From positions 1 to 64,000 of the forward strand of contig JBKHYJ010000049.1 in assembly GCA_046565505.1 (NCBI GenBank): 64,000 bases of DNA. Direction: 5' to 3'. The position numbers and the translations under genes are program-made. Below, piece by piece: positions 38,658 through 48,243 of this stretch; position 1 is the stretch's first letter; every line of letters begins with the position of its first letter. The notes beneath the pieces were generated by a model, which did no database searches, was not told the origin of the DNA, and saw only the letters and a list, made by a program, of their open reading frames with translations. The stretch is from JBKHYJ01 sp046565505. GTDB taxonomy: Bacteria > Acidobacteriota > Blastocatellia > UBA7656.

Positions 38658-38730
38658 TAAAAAAGTCCGCGTGAAGCGCAATATCTTGAAGTTACATTCA
38701 AGATACTTCCACAACTAATAGACTTTTTTA
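38658..38730. repeat. Nested pair of inverted repeats
   Basis: The outer arms TAAAAAAGTC (38658-38667) and GACTTTTTTA (38721-38730) are exact complements. Inside them, ATCTTGAA (38683-38690) and TTCAAGAT (38697-38704) are also exact. Spacing between inner and outer arms is nearly symmetrical (15 and 16 nt). It lies 56-128 nt upstream of the exported protein gene (minus) and could be an operator, a bidirectional terminator or a small mobile relic. Confidence 0.6.
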
Positions 38731-39032
38731 GCAAGGCCGGTTTTATGGTAAGCGAATTCCGACGCCCATCCTGTACGAAGGAAGGCGTTATCAGGGATAG
38801 GCCTCACCTGCTGAAGCTGTTCTCGAAACAGAAGGCCCTAACAGTTCGCGTTTACTTTTGTTCCTTCGGGTCGCCAAAAGGCAGAACGTTCCAGCAATTA
38901 TACTCTGCTAATTGTTCCCGGAACCTATAGACGTTAATAGGACGCTTCATGATGCAGATTTTTATAATGTTATTTTTACTTACCTGATGAGTTTGGAAAA
39001 CTGGAAGGTTGTTTGTATTGTGTTTATTAAAT

Positions 39033-39062
39033 CGTACGACTCTCGCCTGTGACGGTCGTACG
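39033..39062 (-). terminator. Possible terminator of the penicillin-binding protein gene
   Basis: CGTACGAC (39033-39040) and GTCGTACG (39055-39062) are exact complements 20 nt after the stop. The tail (ATTTAATAAAC) is only weakly U-rich. Confidence 0.5.
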
Positions 39063-39081
39063 GCGGCGCGCGGTAGTGACT

Positions 39082-41637
39082 CTAGGGTTTCCCGGAGGCC
39101 TTCTTGATTTGCTTGCGCACTTCGCGCTGGGCGTCATCAATCATCTGCTCGGCGTCGCGCATTATCTTCTTTGTTTTATCAGGCAAGTCGGTTGTCTTGT
39201 CTTCGGGCCATTCAAATCCTGGGAGGGCGGGGACGTCGGGATGACTGCCCAAATGATCTTCGCAGGTCTCTTTCGGCTCGGTCCCCTCGATAAAGTATTC
39301 CGTCCTGCGCGCGGGGCATGCGTCGGTGGCGAGCAGCCCTGTGGTCGGATCAATCTCCGCGCTCGTTATGTTCTCCGGTTTCGGGAAGCTGTCGCCCCCT
39401 AACTCGGGTCTCAGCGCGAGCGCCTGTTTCATGAACGACGCCCAGATCGGCAGCGCGGACTTCGCGCCTTCAAGCCCGAGCTCCGAGTTGTCATCGAACC
39501 CGACCCACACCACGCATACGAGGTTGGGTGTGTAGCCTGCGAACCACCCGTCGCGTGAAGTCCCCGTCTTGCCCGCGGCCGTGCCCGTGAACCCCATAGC
39601 GCGCGCGCGCGCGGCCGTGCCCCGGCTCAGCACGTCCTGCATGATGTTGGTCATCAGCCAACTCACTTCAGGCTTTAGGACTTGCTGCGTCTGGGGCTTC
39701 GATTCGCTTATTCCGACGCCGTCCGCGTTCGTGACGCGCTTGACCACTCGGGACTCGGCGACGATCCCCTTGTTTGCGAATGCCGTGTAAGCCGAGGCGA
39801 CCTGAAGCGGCGTGGCCTCGGCGGACCCCAGCGCGAGCGCGGGGAAGGGCTGAGGCTTCGGAAGCCCTAATTTTTCCGCCATGCGCGCCACTTTGCCATA
39901 GCCTACCTTCTCCGCTATACGCACCGTCACCACGTTGAGCGAATGCACAAGCCCCTCGCGCAGCGTAACGTCATGGTTGGAATAAGTCTTACCGAAATTT
40001 TCTGGCGAGTAGGTCTGCCCGCGCCCGTATAGAAAAGTTTCCGGCGCGTCCTTGAACATCGACGCGGCTGTGATCTTCTCCTCGACCTGGTCATCATAAG
40101 CGGTGTCGAGCGCCGTCGCGTAGACGATGGGTTTGAAGACCGAGCCGGGCTGGCGGTTCGCGTCCACGGCTCGGTTAAGCTGGCTCTGCCCGTAGTCGCG
40201 CCCGCCGACCATCGCGACCACCTCACCCGTCTTCGGGTTCATGGCAACGAGCGCGGCTTGTAGCGTGCCGGGGGGGATAGGATTTTTCTTCCGCTTTGCG
40301 AATATGGGGTCGAGTTGCGCGAGCGTCTCGTTTACCGCTTTGTCGGCCGCCCGCTGAAGGTCCATGTCAATCGTCGAATAGACCCTGTACGACTGCCGCG
40401 CCAAGTCGCGCGTCGCGAATTCGTTCAGCAATTGCTGCTGAAGGTAATCCACGAAGTATGGCGCGTCACTGTTGAGCGCGTTGCGCTTGGGCACGATCTT
40501 TAACTCTGTCGCTTTCGCCTGCTCGGCCCTTTCGCGCGGTATGAACCCGGCCTCGACCATCGAGTCGAGCACCTGATTGCGCCGCGCTTTCGCGCGCTCG
40601 GGGTCCCGGTAAGGCGAATAGAAGCTCGGCCCGCGTATTATTCCGGCCAGGAAAGCAGCCTCGGGCAGCGTGAGGTTGACCACGTCTTTATTGAAGTAGG
40701 CCGACGCCGCTTCCCCCACGCCATTGATCGAATAGCTGCCCGACTGGCCCATGTAGATTTCGTTGGCGTAGAGCTGGAGAATCTCTTCTTTGTTGAGCTT
40801 AGTCTCAAGCGTGACGGCGATCATCATCTCTTGCAGCTTGCGCTTGGCGGTTCGCTCGGGCGTGAGGAAAAAATTCTTGACCAGCTGCTGAGTGATAGAC
40901 GAGCCGCCCTCCTGCAACTGGCCTTCGCTCGCGTCGCGCCATAGGGCGCGGGCTATGCCGCGGAAGTTTATGCCGGAATGCTCGAAGAACTGGCGGTCTT
41001 CTATGGCAATCACCGCGTTGACGTAATCCTTTGGCAGGTCTTTAAAAGAGACCAGCTTTTGTTTCTGCCGCTGCTTCTCGTTTGAAATCGCGGTCAGCAT
41101 TTCCGGCTCGATCATCGCGCTGTCCAGGTTGCGCTTCGTGTCGAGGTCCGTGATCTTGACGATGCCCTTCGCGCCTGCGCCGAAGATAACGCTCATGTTC
41201 GGGAACTGGCGCGCGCCGTTGATGACCGCGCCGCCCGACGAATGAATCTCGATTATATTGCCTTTGATCAGGTAACGCCCGCGGCTGGAATCTGCTTCTT
41301 TAGTTGACTCGACATAGCCTATTGCGTCGAGGTAGCTCTTAAGCGAGGCGAGCGCCATCGCCTGCCCCACGCGTATGGACCGCGGCGCCGCGTATATGCC
41401 GGTCGCACGCGTGAGCACATCCCCGCGCAGGCGCGCGTCTACCATTCGCGAGTACTTTATGTAAAAGAAAGCGAAGGCGGAGCAAAAAATCAGCGCGAGG
41501 ACGCCGAGGACCGTCAGCAGTTTCGGCGAGAAGATGCGGCGAAGCAGTCCGGGATTGGCCTCTTGCCTTTTGATCACCTGCGTATTTGGTTTTCTTGTAA
41601 CAGTCGCCAAGGCTCTACGAACTCGCGTTCCTTTCAA
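39082..41637 (-). CDS. Class A penicillin-binding protein (PBP1 type)
   Basis: 851 residues from a TTG at 41637, with a cytoplasmic tail of about 37 residues and one membrane helix (LLTVLGVLALIFCSAFAFFYI). A UB2H-like segment (SSRGRYLIKGNII) suggests the PBP1b group. The GT51 glycosyltransferase motifs are EDRQFFEHSG, GGSSITQQLVKN and KRKLQEM; the transpeptidase motifs are PGSVFKPIVYA (SxxK), SLN and KTGTS. It makes and cross-links peptidoglycan in the periplasm. A TTG start with only a weak GAAG site is unusual; no ATG lies between it and the membrane helix. Confidence 0.93.
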   Translation of the reverse strand: MKGTRVRRALATVTRKPNTQVIKRQEANPGLLRRIFSPKLLTVLGVLALIFCSAFAFFYIKYSRMVDARLRGDVLTRATGIYAAPRSIRVGQAMALASLKSYLDAIGYVESTKEADSSRGRYLIKGNIIEIHSSGGAVINGARQFPNMSVIFGAGAKGIVKITDLDTKRNLDSAMIEPEMLTAISNEKQRQKQKLVSFKDLPKDYVNAVIAIEDRQFFEHSGINFRGIARALWRDASEGQLQEGGSSITQQLVKNFFLTPERTAKRKLQEMMIAVTLETKLNKEEILQLYANEIYMGQSGSYSINGVGEAASAYFNKDVVNLTLPEAAFLAGIIRGPSFYSPYRDPERAKARRNQVLDSMVEAGFIPRERAEQAKATELKIVPKRNALNSDAPYFVDYLQQQLLNEFATRDLARQSYRVYSTIDMDLQRAADKAVNETLAQLDPIFAKRKKNPIPPGTLQAALVAMNPKTGEVVAMVGGRDYGQSQLNRAVDANRQPGSVFKPIVYATALDTAYDDQVEEKITAASMFKDAPETFLYGRGQTYSPENFGKTYSNHDVTLREGLVHSLNVVTVRIAEKVGYGKVARMAEKLGLPKPQPFPALALGSAEATPLQVASAYTAFANKGIVAESRVVKRVTNADGVGISESKPQTQQVLKPEVSWLMTNIMQDVLSRGTAARARAMGFTGTAAGKTGTSRDGWFAGYTPNLVCVVWVGFDDNSELGLEGAKSALPIWASFMKQALALRPELGGDSFPKPENITSAEIDPTTGLLATDACPARRTEYFIEGTEPKETCEDHLGSHPDVPALPGFEWPEDKTTDLPDKTKKIMRDAEQMIDDAQREVRKQIKKASGKP

Positions 41638-41932
41638 CTACTTCGGGCGGTTAGATTCCTGCGATCACGATTTGGTTTGTTCAATCATCAAATTAATCAT
41701 CCGCCGTAGGAGCCAAAAAACTCTAGCATTTCGAGAGGCATAATAACAAGCAAAGGCTGGAGTACAAAGATCGCACGAATGAGCGCGCGGCGCACCGCCG
41801 CGCATACGCGCCATATCACAGGCGAACAATCTCGCTGCCGGGCATAAGAAGGCGACCCCGCGCGCCCTGCTCGCGGAGCCGCGGGTTTGTGGAACGGTTC
41901 TGGCTAAGGCTACCGATGGAGGTCATTTTACG

Positions 41933-42265
41933 ATGTCAAGCAGTTGGAATGAGGACATGATTTGCAAACTGGCGGCCCAATTCAATACATTGCCAGAGAT
42001 GTTGCGCGCGGCAATAAGTGATTACGTGCCTGCCGACGAATCCCCATGCTTTTATAAAGGTTATGTGGCAGGCGTCATGATGATAGCGTCTTTGTCGAGC
42101 GAGCAAAAGATCCCCGTCAACCATGACGTGCTTGCGGCTATAGCCGGTAAAGCGGCCCAATTGAGACAGCAGCTTTTAGATGAAGAGGAAGATACCGCCT
42201 GGCTCGACCAGTTGAGCGCGTGGGCGGACGCCAACTATAAAATAGAATTAACCAGAACTCATTAG
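41933..42265 (+). CDS. Small protein of unknown function
   Basis: 110 residues with a strong GGAGGT site 9 nt before ATG 41933. It is mainly helical and acidic (LLDEEEDTAWLDQLSAWADANYK), without signal peptide or membrane helix. No family recognised. It sits alone between the divergent penicillin-binding protein gene and the convergent dnaE. Strong ribosome site and even base composition support a real gene. Confidence 0.6.
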   Translation: MSSSWNEDMICKLAAQFNTLPEMLRAAISDYVPADESPCFYKGYVAGVMMIASLSSEQKIPVNHDVLAAIAGKAAQLRQQLLDEEEDTAWLDQLSAWADANYKIELTRTH

Positions 42266-42404
42266 CTCATGCTCGAATCGAGCGCCGGAGCGGCGGCCCG
42301 CTCGGCCTACCCCCGCGCCGGGATTTCCGCCCGAATGTACGGGCGGGCGGCTGCGTGCGCGGCGGGCCCGCGTCTAGCATTAAGCCTTACCTGTACGCCG
42401 CGGC

Positions 42405-45400
42405 TCACTTAGCCGCGCCGGTCGCGCGCTGAACGACCAGCTCGACGCTGCATTCGCCCATTACCTGTTTGATCGAATGCGTAAGCTCTGGCGTGACCTT
42501 CACCCTCACGAATTGATTAGGCTGTATGCGCGCGAACGAGCCGTCGTTAAGCTCTACTTCAAAGACGATGCCGCAATCGCCCCTGTGAGTATCCAGCAAG
42601 CCGTGAAGCGATTCGAGCTTTTCGCTCGTAATACTTTCGACATTGAAGCGCAGGACGACCGAGCGCGCGCACCGCTCGCGGATGTTTTCAAGCGACTGAA
42701 TCTCGTCGGCGATAATGGTCATCCCGCCCCCGTCGTCCAGTTCAAGCCGGCCCTTTACGAGTATGGCCGAATCGTTTTCCATGACGCCGTTCGCCTTGCC
42801 GAACACGTCGGGCCAAGCCACGACTTTAATTGACCCGAACTGGTCCTCCAACTGGAACAGGCCGAATCGGTCGCCCTTCTTCGTGGTGCGGACGTTAAGC
42901 TCCATCACTATTCCGCCGACCGTGACCTGCGCGCCGTGGTGGAAGCCAGACAGGCGGTCTACGTCCGCGTTCGCGAAGTCTTTGAGCGCATTCTCGTACC
43001 TCAGGAGCGGGTGTCCCGAGATGTAGAACCCCAGCGTATCTTTCTCGCCTTTCAGCAGCTCTTGAGGGCTCCAATCCTGAACGACCGGGAGCGGCACGTC
43101 CGCGGCGGGCATCGTCGTGGCGAGCGCGCCGAATAAATCGGTCTGCCCGGTCGCCCGCGACCTTTGGAGCCGCTGGCCGCCTTCGACCGCCGAGTCGATG
43201 GCGGCAAACAGCCTCGCGCGATTCTTGTTCGTGGAGTCGAACGCGCCGGACCGGATCAGGCTTTCGAGCACGCGCTTGTTGACCGCTTTTGAATCGACGC
43301 GCTCGGTGAAATCGAATAACGAGCGGAAAGGGCCGCCCGCGTTGCGCGCCTCTATGACGCAAGAGACGGCCGAGTGCCCTATCCCTTTGATGGCCGCCAG
43401 CCCGAACCGGATCGAGTTGCCGCTCGCGGTAAAGTTGTCCAGGCTCGCGTTCACGTCGGGCGGAAGTATCTGTATACCCTGACCGCGCGCCTCGTTGATG
43501 TACTTGACCACCTTCGCCGTGTTGTTCAATTCGTTCGAGAGGACCGCCGCCCAGAAGTGCGTGGGGAAGTGCGCCTTCAGATACGCGGTCTGGTAGGCGA
43601 GATACCCATAGGCGAACGAGTGCGCGCGGTTGAAGGCGTAGTCGGCAAAGCCCTCGAAGCTGTGCCACAGCTTTTCGAGCCTCGCATGGTCGTGCCCGCG
43701 CTCGGTGGCCTGCTTCAAGAATTTCTCCTTGTGCTTGTCCAGCTCCTCGCGCTTCTTTTTGCCCATCGCCCGGCGCACGAGGTCCGCCTCGCCGAGAGAG
43801 TAACCGGCCAGCTTCTGAAAGACCGCCATGAGCTGCTCCTGGTAAACACAGATGCCGAGCGTGTTGCCCATGACCTCTTTGAGCTCCGCGAAGTCGTAGC
43901 GGACTTTCTTCTTGCCATGCCTGCGGTCTATGAAGTCGTCTACCATGCCGCTGTCTATCGGCCCGGGGCGGTACAGCGCGTTCAGCGCCGACAGGTCTTC
44001 GAGCCCGTCCGGCTTCAGCCTGCGGCAGATGTCTTTCATCCCGTCGGATTCAAATTGAAAGATCGCCTCCGTCTTGCCTTCCGCGAATAGCTGGAGCGCG
44101 GCCTTGTCGTCCAGGGGGATCTTCGCCAGGTCTAGCCGCTCGCCGGTTTCGCGCTCGACCGACTTCAAGCAGTCGTCGATGATCGTCAGCGTCGTGAGGG
44201 CCAGGAAGTCCATCTTCAACATCCCGGTCTTCTCTAGGTCGGCCATCGCGTACTGCGTCGTTATTTCGTCGCGGGCCGTCTTCGATATGGGCACGAGCTC
44301 GTAAAGCGGCTTCGGCGAGATCACGACGCCCGCCGCGTGCACGGAGGCGTGCCGCGAGCACCCTTCGAGCCGCTTCGCTATCTCGATGACGTCTTTGACG
44401 CGCGGGTCCGAGTCTATGGCCCTCTTCAGGTCCTGGTTCTGTTTGATGGCGTCCTCGATAGACACGTTGCGGCCGCGCACGGGCGGCGGGATCATCTTGG
44501 CGATCTTATCGACCTCGGCGTAAGGCATTTCGAGCGCGCGCCCCACGTCTTTAATCGCCGCCTTCGACGCCATCGTCCCGAACGTGCTGATCTGCGACAC
44601 GTGGTCGCGGCCATAGTAATCCGCGACGTAATCGATCACCTGCTGGCGGCCCCGCACGCAGAAGTCGATGTCTATGTCTGGCATCGAAACGCGCTCAGGG
44701 TTCAAGAACCGCTCGAACAGGAGGTCGTATTGCAGCGGGTCGATGTCTGTGATTTTCAGGCAGTAGGCCACGAGCGAGCCGGCCGCGGAGCCACGCCCGG
44801 GCCCCACGGGGATGTTGCTTTTCTTCGCGTAGTTGATGAAATCCCACACGATCAGAAAATAACCCGGGAACCCCATGTTCGTGATCACGGTGATCTCTTC
44901 TTCCAGCCGCCTCCTGTAATCGTCGAGGTCGCATTTGCGGTCGGGCCGGTCCTTGATCGCGGCCCACCGCTGCTCAAGCCCGGCGCGCGCCATCTTCGCG
45001 AAGTAACTGTCGGTCGTCTCGCCTTCCGGCACGCGGTACTCCGGCAGGTGGTTCTCCCCCTTCGGCAGCTCGAGCTCGCACATCTCCGCGATGGCGACCG
45101 TGTTCAGCAGCGCGTCGGGGATGTCTTTGCCGAACAGCAGCCACATCTCTTTCGCCGAGCGGAAGTAGAACTCGCCCTCTTTATACTTGAGCCCGCGCTT
45201 CTCGTTGACCGTCTTGCCCGCGCCTATGCACACAAGTATGTCATGCGCGCGCCAGTCGTCGCGCAGCAGGTAATGGCAATCGTTCGTCGCGGCGAGCGGG
45301 ATGCCCGTCTTTTTTGACAGTTCGAGCATGCCCGGAATGACCGTCCGGGTCTCTTCATCAAGCCCGTGGTTTTGAACCTCCAGGTAGTAGTTGCCCTTGC

Positions 45401-45908
45401 CGAGTATGTCCTGAAACTCCGTCGCCTGACGCGCCGCCTCCTCGAACCTGTCGGTGAGCAGCAGCGACGACGGCACGCCGGATAGACAGGCCGACAGCGC
45501 CACTATGCCCTCGCTGTGCTTCGCCAGAAGCTCTTTATCTATCCGCGGCTTGTAGTAGAAGCCCTCCGTGAAGGCTAGCGAAGACAGCTTGGCGATGTTG
45601 TGGTAGCCCCGAAGATTCTTGGCGAGCAGTATGATGTGATTGGTCCCCCGCTCGCCCTGCGCGTCGCCGCGGTCCGTGTGCTTGCCCCTGGCGATGTAGG
45701 CTTCCATCCCGACGATGGGCTTGATGCCGGAGCCTTTCATCTGGTTGTAAAAAGAGAGCGCGCCATACATGTTGCCGTGGTCCGTAACGGCGACGGCCCG
45801 CGCCCCCAGTTCTTGCGCGCGCTGCGTGAGCTGCTTTATCTGTATGGCACCGTCGAGGAGACTAAAATCGCTGTGAAGATGGAGGTGTACGAAATCTTTT
45901 TCGTTCAT
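42405..45908 (-). CDS. dnaE: DNA polymerase III alpha subunit, DnaE1 type
   Basis: 1167 residues from ATG 45908. It starts with a PHP domain (HLHLHSDFSLLDG, VTDHGNMYGALSF). The catalytic aspartates are in MPDIDIDFCVRGRQ near residue 395 and again in the GYFLIVWDFINYAK and GPGRGSAAGSLVAYC palm region. Thumb and fingers follow, then a tandem HhH/OB region (AVTVGGIVMELN, FGLFQLEDQFGSI). It is the replicative DNA polymerase of the chromosome. Transcribed on the minus strand, upstream of it lies the intergenic region with DnaA-box-like sites. Confidence 0.97.
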   Translation of the reverse strand: MNEKDFVHLHLHSDFSLLDGAIQIKQLTQRAQELGARAVAVTDHGNMYGALSFYNQMKGSGIKPIVGMEAYIARGKHTDRGDAQGERGTNHIILLAKNLRGYHNIAKLSSLAFTEGFYYKPRIDKELLAKHSEGIVALSACLSGVPSSLLLTDRFEEAARQATEFQDILGKGNYYLEVQNHGLDEETRTVIPGMLELSKKTGIPLAATNDCHYLLRDDWRAHDILVCIGAGKTVNEKRGLKYKEGEFYFRSAKEMWLLFGKDIPDALLNTVAIAEMCELELPKGENHLPEYRVPEGETTDSYFAKMARAGLEQRWAAIKDRPDRKCDLDDYRRRLEEEITVITNMGFPGYFLIVWDFINYAKKSNIPVGPGRGSAAGSLVAYCLKITDIDPLQYDLLFERFLNPERVSMPDIDIDFCVRGRQQVIDYVADYYGRDHVSQISTFGTMASKAAIKDVGRALEMPYAEVDKIAKMIPPPVRGRNVSIEDAIKQNQDLKRAIDSDPRVKDVIEIAKRLEGCSRHASVHAAGVVISPKPLYELVPISKTARDEITTQYAMADLEKTGMLKMDFLALTTLTIIDDCLKSVERETGERLDLAKIPLDDKAALQLFAEGKTEAIFQFESDGMKDICRRLKPDGLEDLSALNALYRPGPIDSGMVDDFIDRRHGKKKVRYDFAELKEVMGNTLGICVYQEQLMAVFQKLAGYSLGEADLVRRAMGKKKREELDKHKEKFLKQATERGHDHARLEKLWHSFEGFADYAFNRAHSFAYGYLAYQTAYLKAHFPTHFWAAVLSNELNNTAKVVKYINEARGQGIQILPPDVNASLDNFTASGNSIRFGLAAIKGIGHSAVSCVIEARNAGGPFRSLFDFTERVDSKAVNKRVLESLIRSGAFDSTNKNRARLFAAIDSAVEGGQRLQRSRATGQTDLFGALATTMPAADVPLPVVQDWSPQELLKGEKDTLGFYISGHPLLRYENALKDFANADVDRLSGFHHGAQVTVGGIVMELNVRTTKKGDRFGLFQLEDQFGSIKVVAWPDVFGKANGVMENDSAILVKGRLELDDGGGMTIIADEIQSLENIRERCARSVVLRFNVESITSEKLESLHGLLDTHRGDCGIVFEVELNDGSFARIQPNQFVRVKVTPELTHSIKQVMGECSVELVVQRATGAAK

Positions 45909-46272
45909 TGTTTTCTTTTGAATTAGGAAACGCTCTCGCAATCAGGGGGAGTCTGCTTGAGCCAGTGTTTGTCGCGCCTGCTTTCACCCTTTTGATGATT
46001 TCAATCCGCCGCCGCCCCGCGTCACTCTCACGGGTCGGCAGTATAGCATGGGGCGAGCCCGGCGGTACACCACAAATTGTGGGGAATTGATTACATCGCC
46101 CAACATATTGAGCAGGTAAGAAAATGCCTGTGGAAATGGTGTGGAAAAAATGTGGAAAAATTTACGGGGTTGCCGGTCAGTGCGGCAGCGCCTTCGCCTC
46201 AGGCCCGCGCGGCCGAGCGGCTGCGGCCGGGCATTTTCAACCGCGAGGGTTTTACGGACACGATGCCAGATA
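45909..46272. other. dnaE upstream region with DnaA-box-like cluster
   Basis: This 364-nt gap between the ABC-F stop and the dnaE start holds four TGTGG-type motifs, three of which are exactly 11 bp apart (46129, 46140, 46151; see separate entry), in a mostly AT-rich stretch, plus a GC-rich hairpin-like part near 46190-46230. No gene seen. Confidence 0.55.
46129..46159. promoter_or_regulatory. Three phased DnaA-box-like sites
   Basis: On the minus strand TTTTCCACA occurs at 46159-46151 and 46148-46140, and ATTTCCACA at 46137-46129. The first two match the relaxed DnaA-box form TTWTNCACA. A fourth, TTCCCCACA, is at 46086-46078. The 11-bp spacing places all three on one face of the helix. DnaA binding is inference. 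Confidence 0.5.
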
Positions 46273-48156
46273 CTAGCCCGCGATTGTCGTCGCCGATTCC
46301 CACTCCTTGTAAAGAACCTCAAGCCGGGAGCCGATAGCCTCCTGCCGGCTGCCTATCTCGGCGTACTCCTCCCGCCCCCATCCCGATGACGGGTTTGCGA
46401 GCTTTTCTGATAAGTCCGAAAGCTCTTGCTCTAAGGCGGCGATCTCTTTTTCTATCTCCTCGGCCGGGCGGCGGCGCTCTTTCGGCTGAGGATTCGCCCT
46501 GGGCCTGGCGGGCTTTGCCGCCGCCTTCTGCCTCGCGGTCGCGTCTTCGCCGGCCGCCTGCTTGCGATGGCGAAGCTCGTAATAATCCGAATAGCTGCCA
46601 TAGTGGTAGACGGCCGTCCCCGCCTCGAAGTGAAGTATCTCTGTCGCGAGCTTATCGAGAAAATACCTGTCGTGCGAAACCGTGATTATCGTGCCTGGGT
46701 ATTCCGCGAGCGCCTGCTCCAGTGCTTCGCGCGAAGGGATGTCCAGATGATTGGTCGGCTCGTCCAGCACCAGCACGTTCGCGCGGCTGTAGATGAGCTT
46801 CGCGAGCGCGAGCCGGCTCTTTTCGCCGCCGGAAAGCGCGGCCACGGGCTTTAAGATGTCGTCCCCGGTGAAAAGAAACCTGGCGAGATAGCCGCGCAGC
46901 TCGTTCGGGGTCGCGCGCGGGGCGGCGGCCGCCATCTCTTCGACCACGGTTGACCGCAGGTCCAGGCCCGCAAGCTCCTGGTCGAAGTATTCGAGGTTGA
47001 TGTTGGCGCCCCAGGTCAGGCCCCCCGCTACGGGGTCAAGGTCGCCATTGATCGTCTTCAAGAACGTGGTCTTTCCAGACCCGTTCGGCCCTATTATCCC
47101 GAGCCGCTCGCCGCGCCGCAGCAGGAACGAAATCCCGCGCGCCAGAGTCACCGTCGCGTAGCCCACGGCGAGGTCGGAGACGGACAAAACATTATCGCCC
47201 GCGCGGGCCACTCCTTTAATCCCGAAGCCGGCCGTGCGGTCTTCGCGCACGGCTTCAACGCGCTCGATCTTTTCGAGCATCTTGCGCCGGGACTTGGCCT
47301 GTTTCGTCTTCTGGCCGGCGATATTGCGCCGGATGAATTCTTCCGTGCGGGCTATCATCTCCTGCTGCTGTTCGTACTCCCGCATCTGTGTGAGCCTCCG
47401 CTCCTCGCGCTGCTTCACGTACGCCGTGTAGTTCCCGGCGTAGACGGTCGCGCGCCCCGCGTCCATCTCGACTATCTTCGTCGCCGTGCGGTCCAGCAGG
47501 AAGCGGTCATGCGAGATGATGACGAACGCGGACTTGTATTCGGACAGGAAATCTTCGAGCCACTCGACGGCGCCCACGTCCAGGTGGTTGGTCGGCTCGT
47601 CTAGCAGCAACACGTCGGGCTCGGAGAGCAGTAGCTTCGCGAGCGCGAGCCTGGCCTTCTGCCCGCCGCTCAACTGGTCGGACGGCTTCGACAGGTCGTC
47701 GCTCTTAAACCCCAGCCCTACGAGCACCGCTTCGACTCGCGCGTGATAAGTGAAACCCCCGGCCAGCTCGTAGCGGTGGCCCAGGTCGCTGTAGGCATGC
47801 ATCACTTCGTCGAGCGCCTCGCCCTGCGCCTCCGCCATCAGGTGTTCGAGCCGCGTGATCTCTTCTTCCATCGCGCGAATCTCCGCGAAGACCGAGAGGG
47901 CCTCGTCACGCACGGTGCTTTCGCCGCTGAAGTTGGGTTGTTGTTCGAGCAGGCCGAAGCGGAGCCCTCTGAGACGTATCACTTCGCCGCGGTCGGCCTC
48001 TTCGCTCCCGGTGACCAGGCGGAATACGGTCGTCTTGCCCGCCCCGTTGCGCCCGACCAGCCCGACGCGCTCCGCGGGGTTGATCTGGAACGTGACCCCG
48101 CGCAGCACGTCCTGCGCGCCGTATGACTTGTGAACTCCTTCGAGACGGAAAAGCAT
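46273..48156 (-). CDS. ABC-F family ATPase
   Basis: 627 residues with two ATPase domains and no membrane helices: Walker A GRNGAGKTT and GPNGSGKTT, signatures LSGGQKARLALAK and LSGGEKSRLALAK, Walker B VLLLDEPTNHLD and VLVLDEPTNHLD, and the linker between. A C-terminal Lys/Arg/Pro-rich part with coiled coil (EIEKEIAALEQELSDLSEKL) suggests the Uup/YheS type. These proteins act on the ribosome; no membrane partner is expected. It is the gene before dnaE on this strand. Confidence 0.92.
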   Translation of the reverse strand: MLFRLEGVHKSYGAQDVLRGVTFQINPAERVGLVGRNGAGKTTVFRLVTGSEEADRGEVIRLRGLRFGLLEQQPNFSGESTVRDEALSVFAEIRAMEEEITRLEHLMAEAQGEALDEVMHAYSDLGHRYELAGGFTYHARVEAVLVGLGFKSDDLSKPSDQLSGGQKARLALAKLLLSEPDVLLLDEPTNHLDVGAVEWLEDFLSEYKSAFVIISHDRFLLDRTATKIVEMDAGRATVYAGNYTAYVKQREERRLTQMREYEQQQEMIARTEEFIRRNIAGQKTKQAKSRRKMLEKIERVEAVREDRTAGFGIKGVARAGDNVLSVSDLAVGYATVTLARGISFLLRRGERLGIIGPNGSGKTTFLKTINGDLDPVAGGLTWGANINLEYFDQELAGLDLRSTVVEEMAAAAPRATPNELRGYLARFLFTGDDILKPVAALSGGEKSRLALAKLIYSRANVLVLDEPTNHLDIPSREALEQALAEYPGTIITVSHDRYFLDKLATEILHFEAGTAVYHYGSYSDYYELRHRKQAAGEDATARQKAAAKPARPRANPQPKERRRPAEEIEKEIAALEQELSDLSEKLANPSSGWGREEYAEIGSRQEAIGSRLEVLYKEWESATTIAG

Positions 48157-48243
48157 CGTGGTAAGTCGGGAGACCGCCCGCGGGCGGAGCGTGTCACAGG
48201 GGGCGGGCAGATACGTCGTGACGCCGCCGCCCCCTATAACTTG

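Larger units (their letters stand above)
38603..39081. other. AT-richer intergenic region with nested inverted repeats
   Basis: This 479-nt region is less GC-rich than the rest of the window. It holds the nested inverted repeat at 38658-38730 and a hairpin at 39033-39062. No convincing gene was found; the longest plus-strand reading frame has no ribosome site and does not look like protein. Confidence 0.55.

Noticed and set aside
44337..45317. Plus-strand frame opposite dnaE (326 codons)
   Set aside because: Antisense shadow of a conserved replicase; Arg/Val/His-biased composition and no plausible start signal.
46129..46159. Chromosomal replication origin
   Set aside because: DnaA-box-like sites are present, but dnaA, dnaN or gyrB are absent and no AT-rich unwinding region with 13-mers was seen. 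The sites are reported as a regulatory candidate instead.
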